Origin: Hydrogenophilus thermoluteolus
GTDB taxonomy: Bacteria; Pseudomonadota; Gammaproteobacteria; Burkholderiales; Rhodocyclaceae
Direction: 5' to 3'
Length of the DNA: 64,000 nucleotides
Assembly (NCBI RefSeq): GCF_003574215.1
Contig: NZ_AP018558.1
Span: 1,591,001 to 1,655,000, forward strand
Shown here in pieces: positions 1 to 9,866 of this stretch (its first letter is position 1; every line of letters starts with the position of its first letter). The notes beneath the pieces are model-generated. The model saw nothing but the letters and a program-made list of their open reading frames with translations, was not told the DNA's origin and ran no database searches. Position numbers and translations under genes: made by a program.

Positions 1-899
1 GCCGCTGCCTGCCCTTGTTGCACGGCAAGGGCGTTCTCGGCAAGGTTGATCAACGCCCCTAAAAGGGCCCGTTCGTCGCCGATCACCACCGGTGCATCCG
101 CTTGCGGTGCGAACAACCGTTCGAGCACGACTTTTTGCGCCTGGGCTAAGGGCTCGACAGTCGACCACCACTGCGTAAAAAGATGGGGGAGCGAGATCGG
201 TTCCCGCGCTTTCAGCCCCCCGCGGGCAAAAATCAGCATATCGGCAATCAATTGCTCCATACGGTGCAACCGTGCCTTGACCCGCCCTGCCAGTTCAATG
301 CGACGCGCTTCGTCGAGCCCAGGTGTCGTCAAATGATCGAGAAACAGCAGCGCCGCAGCAAGCGGGGTTCGCAACTGATGGGCAAGCCCGGCAACCAACT
401 CCCCCATCGCTGCCAAGCGCTCCTGCCGCGCCATCGCTTCGCGCAGCCGAGTGGCCTCGGTGACATCCTGCACCACGACGAGCTCCCCGCCTTGGTCGGG
501 GAGCTGCGACCAGGTGAGCGTCAGCCGTTTCTCCCCATCCGGCGCCGACCACAAGACCTCGTCAGGGGCTTCAGTCGGCCGCAATTGCTGCGCGAAGCGC
601 TGCCAGGCGGTTCCAACTGTGAGCGCCGTTCCGAACCATTGCCGCGCCGTTTCGTTCGCTTCGACAACCTCCCCTTCGGCGTTCAACACCACCACCGCCA
701 CCGGCAACGCTTGCATCAAGACGTCGAGCCGTTCGGTGAGCCGTTCCGCGCGCGCCTCCAACTGAGCATACGCCGCGGTGAGACGGTCGGAAGCACGCAT
801 GAATTCCGCGAACGCCGCAGCCAACTGTTCCGGCGTCATACCCGCGGCGTCCGGCTGTTTCACAGAAAAGGCGCTTGGTGCTTGTGTCATGTCGGCCAT
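1..899 (-). CDS. Sensor histidine kinase, FlrB/FleS-like (3' end cut by window edge)
   Basis: Reading the minus strand from an ATG at 899 gives an uninterrupted frame to the window edge (about 299 codons). It has an N-terminal coiled stretch, a PAS-like sensor section around residues 55-150, and a dimerisation/phosphoacceptor helix with the H-box LVAGLAHQLRTPLAAA. An N-box-like segment (ALLGALINLAENAL) sits just before the edge; the rest of the ATPase domain lies outside. No membrane segment is visible, so it is probably cytoplasmic. Kinases of this build next to fliF are usually FlrB/FleS, which phosphorylate a sigma54 activator of flagellar genes. It is divergent from fliF across 119 bp. 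A second in-frame ATG at 890 is an alternative start. Family is secure; the FlrB role is inferred from context. Confidence 0.8.
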   Translation of the reverse strand, partial: MADMTQAPSAFSVKQPDAAGMTPEQLAAAFAEFMRASDRLTAAYAQLEARAERLTERLDVLMQALPVAVVVLNAEGEVVEANETARQWFGTALTVGTAWQRFAQQLRPTEAPDEVLWSAPDGEKRLTLTWSQLPDQGGELVVVQDVTEATRLREAMARQERLAAMGELVAGLAHQLRTPLAAALLFLDHLTTPGLDEARRIELAGRVKARLHRMEQLIADMLIFARGGLKAREPISLPHLFTQWWSTVEPLAQAQKVVLERLFAPQADAPVVIGDERALLGALINLAENALAVQQGQAA

Positions 900-917
900 T
901 GTAGCCGAACGCACACT

Positions 918-934
918 CCGGCAACAATTGCCGG
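918..934. repeat. Short perfect inverted repeat between flrB-like gene and fliF
   Basis: A 7-bp arm, a 3-bp loop and the exact complementary arm (CCGGCAA / TTGCCGG) lie in the 119-bp divergent gap. A second inverted repeat (CGCCCG / CGGGCG) follows at 953-968. They could be operator half-sites or leader hairpins. No T-tract follows, so they are not terminators. Function unknown. Confidence 0.3.
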
Positions 935-1018
935 CGACTTTTGCCGCTTTTTCGCCCGCTGCCGGGCGTGGCAGTCGACGACAATAATGACAAAGAGACG
1001 TCACAGGACCAACGGATC

Positions 1019-2815
1019 ATGGCCGAAGCAACCGCTGAAATCGGTTTGAATGCGGCTGGCGGTGCAGCCCAAGGGGGAACACCGGAAGCGGCAACGAAAC
1101 CTGCCCCGTGGCAACCTTTCGTCGACCGTGTCGCGGCATGGAGCCCGCAACAGAAATTGGCCGCAGGCTCAGCGCTGGCGCTCGCGCTCGCAATGCTGGT
1201 CGGCGTCTGGCTCTGGTCTCAACCCGCCGATCAAGCCGTGCTTTTCTCCAACCTCGACCCCCAGGACGGCGGCGCGATCGTCGAGCAGCTCAAGCAGCAA
1301 AACATTCCTTACGAATTGGCGCAAGGCGGTAGCACCATCCTGGTCCCGGCCCAGCAGGTGCATGAACTGCGCTTGCGCTTTGCCGCGCAAGGGCTTCCGA
1401 AAGGGGGAACGGTGGGCTTCGAGCTGCTCGATCAACAAAAATTGGGGATCACCCAATTTGCCGAGCAGGTGAATTACCAGCGTGCACTCGAAGGCGAACT
1501 GGCCCGGTCGATTGCCACCCTGGCTGCGGTGACGCAAGCGCGCGTTCATCTGGCGATCCCGAAGCGGACGAGTTTTCTGCGCGATCAGCAAAAACCGACG
1601 GCGTCGGTCGTACTCCACCTCCGCCCTGGACGTTTCCTGGACGAAACTCAGATCGCTGGCATCCGCCACTTGGTCGCCTCCAGTATTCCCAACATGGATC
1701 CTGCGGACGTCTCGATCGTCGATCAAAACGGCAAATTGTTGACGATGGCGCCTGACCCCCTCTCGCAAACGCTCAGCGCCAAACAATTGGCCTATCGCCA
1801 CGAACTCGAAAACCGCTACCGTGAGCGGATCGAATCGCTCTTGGCGCCCGTCGTCGGCAAACCCAATTTCCGCGCCGAAGTCTCGTTGGAGCTCGACTTC
1901 GACCGCATCGAACGGACCGCTGAGACCTATCGCCCCAACCCTGCGCCGAATCAGGCGATCCGCAGCCAAGAGATCCACGAAAAATTCGGCAACGATGCAC
2001 TCCCTCAAGGCGTTCCTGGCGCGCTCACCAACCAACCCCCTGTGCCCGCCACCGCCCCGATCACCAACCCAGAAGTCCCGCCAACGGGCAGCGCTACCGG
2101 CGTGCAACGCGAACGGTCCGCAACGATCAACTATGAACTCGATCGCACCATCGAACACGTGCAAAAAGCGCAAGGCGCGATCAAGAAACTGGCCGTTGCG
2201 GTCGTCGTCAACCAGAAACGGGAAAAGACGAAAGAGGGAGAGGTCGTCATCCCGTCGGATGCCGAATTGCAACAACTGGAACAACTGGTAAAAAGTGCGT
2301 TGGGTTTCGACCCGAACCGGGGTGATACCATTACCGTTCGTGGCGTGCTCTTTTCCGATCTACCCGAGACCGACAACCGCGCGTGGTGGCAAAAACTCCT
2401 CGAAGACCCAGAAATGCTCGAAATCGTGCGCGAACTCTTGCGCTTCCTCACGGTAGTCATCGCACTCACCCTGATCTACTTCGGGGTGATCCGGCCGTTG
2501 CTCCGCGCGGTCGCACCCCCCAAAGACGAAGGAAAGACCGAAGAGGAAGCGGGAACGGCTGCTGCCTCCCATGCCGCAGGCGGTGCCGCCACTGCTGAAA
2601 CGCAAGGTGGCGCACCGACTGCGCAATCCGGTAGCACCCTGGTTGGCGGGGAAGGTGGGAAAACCCCTGATGCCCTCGTCCACCTGTCGCAATTGACCCC
2701 CGCCGACCCCTTCGAAGAAAAACTGGCGACGCTGCGCGAGCTCACCCAAACCAACCCGAAACTGATGGCCAACCTGATCAAAGAGTGGCTCGAGGGTGAG
2801 GAGAAGAAGTCATGA
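1019..2815 (+). CDS. fliF: Flagellar MS-ring protein FliF
   Basis: 598-residue inner-membrane protein that forms the MS ring, the base of the basal body. An N-terminal membrane helix (about residues 46-66) is followed by the periplasmic ring-building region, a Pro/Thr-rich linker and a second membrane helix (LTVVIALTLIYFGV). The acidic cytoplasmic tail that holds FliG ends in ANLIKEWLEGEEKKS. The ATG at 1019 is preferred over the in-frame start at 941 because an AGGA lies 10 nt upstream and the extra residues look nothing like FliF. First gene of a fliFGHIJK run; its stop overlaps fliG as ATGA. No fliE precedes it. Confidence 0.97.
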   Translation: MAEATAEIGLNAAGGAAQGGTPEAATKPAPWQPFVDRVAAWSPQQKLAAGSALALALAMLVGVWLWSQPADQAVLFSNLDPQDGGAIVEQLKQQNIPYELAQGGSTILVPAQQVHELRLRFAAQGLPKGGTVGFELLDQQKLGITQFAEQVNYQRALEGELARSIATLAAVTQARVHLAIPKRTSFLRDQQKPTASVVLHLRPGRFLDETQIAGIRHLVASSIPNMDPADVSIVDQNGKLLTMAPDPLSQTLSAKQLAYRHELENRYRERIESLLAPVVGKPNFRAEVSLELDFDRIERTAETYRPNPAPNQAIRSQEIHEKFGNDALPQGVPGALTNQPPVPATAPITNPEVPPTGSATGVQRERSATINYELDRTIEHVQKAQGAIKKLAVAVVVNQKREKTKEGEVVIPSDAELQQLEQLVKSALGFDPNRGDTITVRGVLFSDLPETDNRAWWQKLLEDPEMLEIVRELLRFLTVVIALTLIYFGVIRPLLRAVAPPKDEGKTEEEAGTAAASHAAGGAATAETQGGAPTAQSGSTLVGGEGGKTPDALVHLSQLTPADPFEEKLATLRELTQTNPKLMANLIKEWLEGEEKKS

Positions 2816-3819
2816 GCGGCAAAGACAACCCGGCAATCGAAAAAGCGGCCACGTTGCTCGTCACCCTGGGGCCAAGCGAAGCCGCTGCCGTCTTGAAGCA
2901 CCTGGGGCCGCGTGAAGTGCAGACCCTTGGGATGGCGATGGCCTCGCTACCACCCAAACCCCGGGAAGAAGTCGAAGCGCTCTTGGACGAAGCAATCGCC
3001 CATTTCCAGAAAGGGGCACCGATCGAACCCGATCCCGAACAAATCCGCCAAATGCTCACCCAGGCGCTCGGGGACGACAAAGCGAGCCACATCATCGGCA
3101 AGATCCTGCAGGGATCCGACACAGGGGCGATCGAAAGTCTCAAATGGCTCGACCCTGGTACCGCCGCCGACCTCATCAAGAACGAACATCCGCAGATCAT
3201 CGCAACCATCCTGGTCCATCTCGACTACGATTTCGCGGGTGAAATCCTCAAGCGCTTCCCGGAACGGCTGCGCAACGACGTGATCCTGCGCATCGCAACC
3301 CTTGAAGGGGTGCAACCGCAGGCGCTCAAAGAGCTCAACGAAGCCCTTTCGGAGCTGCTCGCCAACGCCTCGTCGAGCGCGAAGGGGAAAGCCGCTGGCG
3401 GCGTGCGTCACGTTGCCGAAATCCTCAACTTCGTCGGTGCGCAGATCGAAACCGAAGTCCTGGACGCGGTGCGCGAATACGATCCCGATCTCGCGCAGCG
3501 GATCATGGACGAAATGTTCGTCTTCGACAATCTGCTGGAGATGGACGACCGCAGCATCCAGACGCTGTTGCGCGAAGTGGCGAACGATCAGCTGGTCTTG
3601 GCACTCAAAGGAGCATCGCCCGAATTGCGCGAAAAGATCTTCAAGAACATGTCGCAACGCGCTGCGGAGATGTTGCGCGAAGACCTCGAAAGCCGGGGCC
3701 CGGTGCGGGTCTCCGAAGTCGAAGCGGCACAGAAAGAGATCCTCAAAGTGGTGCGGCGACTCGCCGAAGAGGGTCAAATCATGCTCCCGAGCAAAGGGGG
3801 CGACGAAGGGTTCCTCTAA
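2812..3819 (+). CDS. fliG: Flagellar motor switch protein FliG
   Basis: 335 residues, the normal FliG length. FliG sits between the MS ring and the C ring and carries the torque-generating contact with MotA. The N-terminal FliF-binding domain, the middle domain (EHPQIIATILVHLD) and the C-terminal charged helix region (VANDQLVLALKGAS, then FKNMSQRAAEMLREDLE) are all present. The charged Lys/Arg/Asp/Glu residues expected for MotA contact are seen there. Starts inside the fliF stop (ATGA overlap), so translation is coupled. Confidence 0.98.
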   Translation: MSGKDNPAIEKAATLLVTLGPSEAAAVLKHLGPREVQTLGMAMASLPPKPREEVEALLDEAIAHFQKGAPIEPDPEQIRQMLTQALGDDKASHIIGKILQGSDTGAIESLKWLDPGTAADLIKNEHPQIIATILVHLDYDFAGEILKRFPERLRNDVILRIATLEGVQPQALKELNEALSELLANASSSAKGKAAGGVRHVAEILNFVGAQIETEVLDAVREYDPDLAQRIMDEMFVFDNLLEMDDRSIQTLLREVANDQLVLALKGASPELREKIFKNMSQRAAEMLREDLESRGPVRVSEVEAAQKEILKVVRRLAEEGQIMLPSKGGDEGFL

Positions 3820-4665
3820 TTGCGTATGAGTATCGAACGTCACCAAGCCAGCGGCCTCTATCCGCCCCTGCCCCTTCCCTCGTTCGACGAACCGGAACGC
3901 GGTGCGCGATCCGGCGGGAACGCCGTGGCGCCTCCGTCCCAGCACCCGTCCGATGCAACGCCCTACTCATCGTCCCTACCGACCGCGAGCGACCTGGAAG
4001 CGCTCATCGAATCGACACGCAAAGAGGGGTTCGACGAAGGGTACCGCGCTGGTTTCGCGCAAGGGAAAAGCGAAGGCTACCAAGCCGGGTTCAAGGAGGG
4101 ACACTCGGCTGGATTCGCGCAAGGCGAAAACGAAGGGCGCGAAGCGGGCCACCAGGAAGGGTACGCTGCGGGTTTTGCTGAAGGGCAAGAAGCTGGAAAA
4201 GCGGCTGCATACGCCGAATGGTCGCCCAAGTGGGAGGCGCAAACCGATGCGCTTACGAAAATCGTTACCCAACTTTCGGCAGCCACCCAACAATTGCCGC
4301 AGCAACTCGCCGAACCGGTCACGGCGCTCGCGATCGAAATCGCCCGTGCTGTGGTGATGGAAAACCTCAGAACCCAACCGGAATCGGTCGTCGCGGTAAC
4401 CCGACAGATTTTGGAAACGGAATTGCGCCGTCCCGTCACCGTGAGACTCCACCCCGACGATCACGCCCTCGTGACAAAGAACCTCACACCGTCCGAAGCC
4501 GTCCGTTTCGTCCCGGATCCGGAACTCGCCCACGGCTCCGTTTGCGTAGAGGGCGATTCGTTCCTTATCGACGGTACGGTCGCGAGCCGTTGGCGTCGAA
4601 TCGTGTCGCGGCTCTACCCCACAGCAGCAACCTGGGAACCCTCCGATGACAGACGTGAAGATTGA
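3820..4665 (+). CDS. fliH: Flagellar export apparatus protein FliH
   Basis: About 281 residues. FliH dimers bind and restrain the export ATPase FliI and tether it to the C ring through FliN. The diagnostic feature is a run of GxxxG-type repeats at about residues 66-130 ([21 protein letters not shown] and on), followed by a conserved C-terminal FliI-binding domain. Two starts are possible: TTG at 3820, 9 nt behind an AAGGG, or ATG at 3826, which is 15 nt away. Spacing favours TTG. The 3' end overlaps fliI by 20 nt. Confidence 0.9.
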   Translation: MRMSIERHQASGLYPPLPLPSFDEPERGARSGGNAVAPPSQHPSDATPYSSSLPTASDLEALIESTRKEGFDEGYRAGFAQGKSEGYQAGFKEGHSAGFAQGENEGREAGHQEGYAAGFAEGQEAGKAAAYAEWSPKWEAQTDALTKIVTQLSAATQQLPQQLAEPVTALAIEIARAVVMENLRTQPESVVAVTRQILETELRRPVTVRLHPDDHALVTKNLTPSEAVRFVPDPELAHGSVCVEGDSFLIDGTVASRWRRIVSRLYPTAATWEPSDDRRED

Positions 4666-6052
4666 GCTTGCAGCGCCGCTTGCGCAGATGCTGGCGACCT
4701 TGACCGAAGAGGTCAAAACGACGTCGGCACTTACCCCAACCGGTAAGCTCACCCGCGTGAGCGGCCTCATCCTCGAAGCAGAGGGGATCCGCTTGCCGGT
4801 TGGCGCCACCTGTCGCGTGGCACTGGCCGATGGAGCCAGCGCGGAAGCCGAAGTGGTCGGCTTTCGTGACGAGACGCTCTACCTCATGCCCACCGAACCC
4901 CTCTACGGCGCGATGCCAGGAGCTGCAATCACCGTTGCCGATTCCCCCCCATTGCCACTTCGTACCGACCGCATCCTTCATCCCAAACGCCGTCGCACCG
5001 ACCGCGCCAAGCACCTTCCGGTCGGCACTGGGCTCTTGGGCCGGGTCGTCGACGGTAACGGCCGCCCCCTCGACAACCGCGGTCCGCTCCTCGACGTCGT
5101 GCCCCGCTCGCTTGCCGCCCGCCCGATCAATCCGCTCGAACGCAAGCCGATCACCCAACCGATCGACGTCGGTATCCGCGCGATCAACGGATTGCTCACC
5201 GTCGGCTCTGGGCAACGCATCGGCCTATTTGCCGGAACGGGGGTCGGTAAATCGGTCCTGTTGGGGATGATGGCCCGGTACACGGACGCCGACGTCGTCG
5301 TGGTCGGACTGATCGGCGAACGCGGTCGGGAGGTGCGGGAATTCATCGACGACATCCTGGGACCCGAAGGGCTGGCACGCGCCGTGGTTGTCGCCGCACC
5401 TGCCGATGCCAATCCGCTCGTGCGCATCCAAGGCGCGACCTATGCCACGACCATCGCAGAGGCGTTTCGCGAACAGGGACTGCGCGTCCTCTTGATCATG
5501 GATTCGCTTACCCGTTTCGCGATGGCGCAGCGCGAAATCGCGCTGTCGATCGGTGAAGCGCCGGTGACCAAAGGGTATCCCGCGTCGGTTTTCGCTCGCT
5601 TGCCCGCACTGGTGGAACGCGCTGGCCAAGGGCGAGAAGGCGAAGGCGCGATCACGGCGTTCTACACGGTTCTCACCGAAGGCGACGACCTTCAAGACCC
5701 GATTGCCGACGCCGCGCGCGGCATCCTCGACGGGCACATCGTGCTCTCCCGCGAACTCGCCGACGAAGGGCACTATCCGGCGATTGCGATCGACCAATCG
5801 ATCTCACGGACGATGCCGCAAGTGGTCACCCCCGAACAACTCAAACTGGCGACGCGCTTCAAAAGGCTTTGGTCCCGCTACCGCAACGCGCGTGACCTCC
5901 TCTCGGTGGGCGCGTACCAGAAAGGAAACGATCCGGAACTCGACGAAGCGATCGCGCGACAACCGGCACTGGCACGCTTCCTGCAACAAGGAATGCGGGA
6001 ACGCGCGACGTTCGAAAGCACCGTGCAACAACTGGCTGACGTGTTGGCATGA
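4646..6052 (+). CDS. fliI: Flagellum-specific export ATPase FliI
   Basis: 468 residues, related to the beta subunit of F1-ATPase. It energises unloading of export substrates at the flagellar type III gate. The Walker A loop [14 protein letters not shown] is near residues 193-206, Walker B ([11 protein letters not shown]) near 280, and the [18 protein letters not shown] signature of FliI/SctN ATPases follows. The start lies inside the end of fliH and the stop overlaps fliJ as ATGA, consistent with a coupled FliH-I-J module. Confidence 0.98.
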   Translation: MTDVKIELAAPLAQMLATLTEEVKTTSALTPTGKLTRVSGLILEAEGIRLPVGATCRVALADGASAEAEVVGFRDETLYLMPTEPLYGAMPGAAITVADSPPLPLRTDRILHPKRRRTDRAKHLPVGTGLLGRVVDGNGRPLDNRGPLLDVVPRSLAARPINPLERKPITQPIDVGIRAINGLLTVGSGQRIGLFAGTGVGKSVLLGMMARYTDADVVVVGLIGERGREVREFIDDILGPEGLARAVVVAAPADANPLVRIQGATYATTIAEAFREQGLRVLLIMDSLTRFAMAQREIALSIGEAPVTKGYPASVFARLPALVERAGQGREGEGAITAFYTVLTEGDDLQDPIADAARGILDGHIVLSRELADEGHYPAIAIDQSISRTMPQVVTPEQLKLATRFKRLWSRYRNARDLLSVGAYQKGNDPELDEAIARQPALARFLQQGMRERATFESTVQQLADVLA

Positions 6053-6510
6053 CCCAACGGCAAACCCTCACGACGCTCCGCGACCTTTTGGCAGAAGCGG
6101 AAACCCGTGCTGCGCAACGGTTCGGCGCCGCGAACCAGGCGTGCGCCGAAGCGCAAAGGAAGCTGCAGACGCTCGAACAGTTCCGTGACGAATATCGCGA
6201 TAAGTACCGTGCAGCGCTCGAGCGCGGTGACCCGTTTGCGCTCCTTGAGAACCTGCGCCAGTTCCTGGCGCGGCTCGATCAAGCGATCAACTTGCAAACA
6301 GACGCAGTAGCGCACGCCGCGCAAGAAGTGGAGCAGGCCCGCGCGGCGTGGCAAGCGGCGATGGGCAAACGCAAAGCGTTCGACCTATTGCTCGCACGAC
6401 AAACCGCCGCCGAAAAAGCGCAGGAAGAGAAGTCGGCACAAAAATTGCTCGACGAATGGGCAAGCCTGCGTGCGATTCGCACGCACGACAAGGGAGGAAC
6501 CCACCGATGA
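6049..6510 (+). CDS. fliJ: Flagellar export protein FliJ
   Basis: 153 residues, predicted almost entirely alpha-helical and highly charged, as expected of FliJ. FliJ is the coiled-coil stalk that fits into the FliI hexamer and carries chaperone traffic. Sequence conservation in this family is low, so length, coiled-coil character and position between fliI and fliK carry the assignment. Overlaps both neighbours by ATGA. Confidence 0.88.
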   Translation: MTQRQTLTTLRDLLAEAETRAAQRFGAANQACAEAQRKLQTLEQFRDEYRDKYRAALERGDPFALLENLRQFLARLDQAINLQTDAVAHAAQEVEQARAAWQAAMGKRKAFDLLLARQTAAEKAQEEKSAQKLLDEWASLRAIRTHDKGGTHR

Positions 6511-8108
6511 GTATCGCTGCAACCACAAGCCCTGTGATCCAGAACTTGCGTCCAGGAAACCGCGCTGCTGCCGGTGAGGCATCGAGCGGAGTTGGCCAAG
6601 CCACTCCGGAAAATGTCCTTTCGGTTTTTGCGCAACTCTTGAAACGCACAAGCGCCACCCCGAACGCCGAAAACAGCGCCAACTCTGGCACCCACCGGGC
6701 CGAACCGAGCGGACCCGAAGGAGCGTCGAATCCCGAAAACCCGGATTCGACGCAACTTGCACAAGCGCTTGCGCAATGGCTCGCCACCTGGATTGCTGCG
6801 CAGCATAAATCCACTGCGCAACAGGGATCGACCCAACCTTCCGAACCGGACGCACCGGCAACAGCCAGCGCGACACTTTTTGCCGCGAGCAACGACAGCG
6901 CGGCGAAACTTGCCGCGATGCTTTCCGCGCTTTCTGCGCAAACAGAAGTGCAAGGCGTGCCGCTCCTGAAACAGATCCAGCAGATGCTGGAACAGCAAAA
7001 TGCAGCGCTTGCGGTACAAGATGTACAGCCCAGTGAATCCAACGAAAACAACGCCGCAATGGCGCACCTGCGCCAAACCCTCGCGCAACTTTTTGCCGAC
7101 GACCGTGCGTTGCGCGAACGGTTCCTGACCCTGCTGCGTGCGCACGAAGCCGCGCAAGGGTGGCGTGAAGCTGCAGCGCTACTAGAAAATGCCTTGCCTG
7201 GAAAAGGCGCTGCCGTACTTGGTAACGTGCCCGCACTGCCCCTTGGTTTGGCGCAATGGCTCGCGAACCTCGACATCGATACCGAACCTACATCGACCTT
7301 GTCCTCGGGCGTTGCCGAAACCCCGCTGTGGCAACGCCTGTTACGGGAGTGGCGGCAAAGCGACGGAGATGGTGCGCCCCCCACAGCGCTTTCGGCGCTT
7401 CTGAAACCCGCTGACAGTCCGAATATGCGCATTGAAAAGCTGACGGCGCCACTGATGCCGAACGATGCGCAGCCCGCTGACGCGCTTGAGACACAGCGCA
7501 CCGTGATCGAAGATAAACTGGGGCTGGAAAAGCGCCTGACGCAAGCCTCAGGGAATGCAGACTCCCTGGCGCGTGCGGATGGTCGATTGGCTGAAAACCC
7601 ATTCGCGACACCCGGTGCATCGACGGTGCCACGCGCCGCATTCGAAACGATTCGCTCCCCGTTAAACCAACCGGCGCAATGGGCGATGGAAACCGCAGAA
7701 CGTCTCGTCTGGCACGCCGGACAAGGGGTGCATAAAGTGGAACTCCAACTCAATCCACCCCATTTGGGGAGACTCGAAGTATCGCTGCAACTCAACCAAG
7801 ACCACCTTACCGCGCACTTCGTCGCCGCGACCCAAGCAGCGCGGGATGCGCTCGACCAGGCACTACCGCGGCTCCGGGAGCTCTTACAACAGTCCGGCAT
7901 CCAGCTCGGCCAATCGAGCGTTTCCAGTAACGGCGCCGATCACGGCGGCTCGACGCCGTGGGAAAACCCCCAACACGCACGCAGCGCCTGGCCGAGCGAA
8001 TCGGCGCTGAGCACATCGGTTCTCACCATGCAGCCGGAATCGTCCCGCCCGCCGCTGCTGTCGCCCACCGTTCGTGCTGGCCGCAACGCATTTGACGCAT
8101 GGGCGTGA
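6507..8108 (+). CDS. fliK: Flagellar hook-length control protein FliK
   Basis: 533 residues. FliK is the exported ruler that measures the hook and switches export from rod/hook to filament proteins. A long Ala/Gln/Ser-rich unstructured ruler region is followed by a conserved C-terminal switch domain near residues 405-470 (VELQLNPPHLGRLEVSLQLN). The ATG at 6507, overlapping the fliJ stop and preceded by GGGAGG, is preferred; the longer frame from 6348 only overlaps fliJ. Last gene before a break in the fli run. Confidence 0.93.
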   Translation: MSIAATTSPVIQNLRPGNRAAAGEASSGVGQATPENVLSVFAQLLKRTSATPNAENSANSGTHRAEPSGPEGASNPENPDSTQLAQALAQWLATWIAAQHKSTAQQGSTQPSEPDAPATASATLFAASNDSAAKLAAMLSALSAQTEVQGVPLLKQIQQMLEQQNAALAVQDVQPSESNENNAAMAHLRQTLAQLFADDRALRERFLTLLRAHEAAQGWREAAALLENALPGKGAAVLGNVPALPLGLAQWLANLDIDTEPTSTLSSGVAETPLWQRLLREWRQSDGDGAPPTALSALLKPADSPNMRIEKLTAPLMPNDAQPADALETQRTVIEDKLGLEKRLTQASGNADSLARADGRLAENPFATPGASTVPRAAFETIRSPLNQPAQWAMETAERLVWHAGQGVHKVELQLNPPHLGRLEVSLQLNQDHLTAHFVAATQAARDALDQALPRLRELLQQSGIQLGQSSVSSNGADHGGSTPWENPQHARSAWPSESALSTSVLTMQPESSRPPLLSPTVRAGRNAFDAWA

Positions 8109-8134
8109 TTACGCCGCTTTTCGGGCGCTTTTTT
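8102..8134 (+). terminator. Possible weak terminator after fliK
   Basis: The fliK stop codon lies inside a small hairpin (GGCGT / ACGCC, loop GATT, 8102-8115). A T-run (8129-8134) follows 13 nt later. The stem is only 5 bp and the T-tract is not adjacent, so termination would be partial at best. The 83-bp gap that follows is the only real break between fliK and fliL. Confidence 0.3.
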
Positions 8135-8191
8135 CCCTTCGGGTGCGCGATAATTCGGTTATGATGGTCTCTGACGAAAGGAGAGCAACCC

Positions 8192-8794
8192 ATGGCGAAA
8201 GAGGCACCCAAAGAGGAAAATGGCCAAGAAGCGGCTCCGGCGAAATCGGGCAAAGGCAAACTCGTCATCATTTTGCTGATCGTCTTGATCATCCTGTTGC
8301 TTTCGGGCATGGGGTTCATGGCTTTTCTGCTGCTCAAAAAGAAAGGGGGTGACAGCCACGGCGACGAGGCCGCAGCGGTCGAACACGCGCAACCGGCTGC
8401 CAAACAGAACGCCCCTGCCGCACCACCGCCCGTCGTCGTCGACCCCGGAAAGCCGCCCGTTTTCATCTCGCTCGATCCCATCGTCGTCAATCTCGCACCC
8501 GGCGAAGGCGAACGTTACCTGCAAGTAGTGATCGTGCTGCGCGTTGCCGACCAACAATTCGACGCGGCGATCAAGCAGTTCATGCCGGAGATCCTCCACC
8601 GCGTCAATCTGCTCCTCTCCAGCAAATTGCCTTCCGAACTTGCGACACCGAAAGGGCGGGAAGAGTTGGCGATGGACATTCGCGACACGATCAACCAAGT
8701 GCTGGGCTACCCGCCGCGCCCGCGTGACATGCAGCAACTGGGCCCCAGCGGCCCAGTTCAGGCGGTGCTCTTCCGCTCGTTCATCATCCAGTAA
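8192..8794 (+). CDS. fliL: Flagellar basal-body-associated protein FliL
   Basis: 200 residues with one N-terminal membrane helix (about residues 25-50, very rich in Leu/Ile), an Ala/Pro/His linker and a periplasmic FliL domain ending in VQAVLFRSFIIQ. FliL rings surround the stator units and stabilise MotAB around the motor. The ATG at 8192 is preceded by an AGGAG at good distance. It starts a second transcriptional block fliLMN. Confidence 0.95.
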   Translation: MAKEAPKEENGQEAAPAKSGKGKLVIILLIVLIILLLSGMGFMAFLLLKKKGGDSHGDEAAAVEHAQPAAKQNAPAAPPPVVVDPGKPPVFISLDPIVVNLAPGEGERYLQVVIVLRVADQQFDAAIKQFMPEILHRVNLLLSSKLPSELATPKGREELAMDIRDTINQVLGYPPRPRDMQQLGPSGPVQAVLFRSFIIQ

Positions 8795-8811
8795 CACCAC
8801 AGGGGGGTTTC

Positions 8812-9861
8812 GTGGACAGTTCCTCCGAATTTCTCTCGCAAGAAGAGGTCGACGCGCTCCTGCGGGGCGTGACCGGCGAGGAGGATGAGCCGGAAACCCC
8901 CACCGAAGAGGAAGAAGGGGGGATTCGCCCCTACAACCTCGCCACCCAGGAGCGGATCGTTCGTGGGCGCATGCCCACGATGGAGCTCATCAACGAACGG
9001 TTCGCCCGCTACCTTCGGGTCGGTCTCTTCAACTTCGTTCGCCGCAACATCGAGGTTTCGGTCGGCGCGCTTCACGTCCAAAAATATGGCGAATTCCTGC
9101 GCAATCTGGTGATCCCCACCAACCTCAACCTCGTTCAAGCCAAACCGTTTCGTGGCAACGGCTTGATCGTGATGGAACCCAACCTGATCTTCCTCATCGT
9201 CGATATCCTCTTCGGCGGTGACGGCCGCTTCCATACCCGCATCGAAGGTCGGGATTTCAGTCCCACCGAACAGCGCATCATCCTGGGGCTCCTCAACGTC
9301 ATCTTCGAAGACTACCAGCGGGCATGGGCGCCGGTCTATAAAATCAAACTCGGCTACGTCCGCTCCGAGATGAACCCGCAATTTGCCAGCATCGCCACGC
9401 CGTCGGAAATCGTCGTCGCGTCCCAGTTCGTGCTCGATCTGGGCGTCGGCCAGGCCAACCTCCACGTCTGCTGGCCCTATTCGATGCTGGAACCGGTACG
9501 CGATCTCCTCTACTCGACGATGCAAAGCGACCAGATGACGCACGACTCGCGCTGGACACGGAACCTAGCGCGGCGGCTTGTCGAAGCCGAAGTGACGCTC
9601 AATGCGGTCTTGGGTCACGGGCAACTGACGTTGGGCGATCTGGTCGATCTGCGCGTCGGTGACGTGATCCCGATCGAAATCCCGGAGCTGGTTACCGTTT
9701 ATAGCGACGGCGTTCCGGTGATTCGGGGCCATTACGGAACGCGGAACAAACACTATGCGGTGAAAATCCACCACTTCGTAGCCGAAGAGGAACCGCCAGA
9801 CGAGCCGCCAAACGGCACGCCGCAGGAAGTGGATGAGCCAGCCGAAAGCACCGAGGAGTAA
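8812..9861 (+). CDS. fliM: Flagellar motor switch protein FliM
   Basis: 349 residues; C-ring protein that binds phosphorylated CheY and reverses the motor. The N-terminal CheY-docking peptide LSQEEVDALLRG is clear at about residues 8-19, followed by the central CheC-like domain and a C-terminal SpoA domain. Translation starts with GTG at 8812, 8 nt after a GGGGGG tract; no closer ATG fits the conserved N-terminus. The last acidic 25 residues are a lineage-specific tail. Confidence 0.97.
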   Translation: MDSSSEFLSQEEVDALLRGVTGEEDEPETPTEEEEGGIRPYNLATQERIVRGRMPTMELINERFARYLRVGLFNFVRRNIEVSVGALHVQKYGEFLRNLVIPTNLNLVQAKPFRGNGLIVMEPNLIFLIVDILFGGDGRFHTRIEGRDFSPTEQRIILGLLNVIFEDYQRAWAPVYKIKLGYVRSEMNPQFASIATPSEIVVASQFVLDLGVGQANLHVCWPYSMLEPVRDLLYSTMQSDQMTHDSRWTRNLARRLVEAEVTLNAVLGHGQLTLGDLVDLRVGDVIPIEIPELVTVYSDGVPVIRGHYGTRNKHYAVKIHHFVAEEEPPDEPPNGTPQEVDEPAESTEE

Positions 9862-9866
9862 AGGCC

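Noticed and set aside
900..1018. Sigma54 promoter upstream of fliF (TGGCAG near 970)
   Set aside because: The GG...GC spacing fails; no GC at the -12 position.
8120..8191. Promoter for fliL from GATAAT at 8149-8154
   Set aside because: No acceptable -35 for sigma70 (CGCTTT) or sigma28 (GCTTTTTT) at the right distance.
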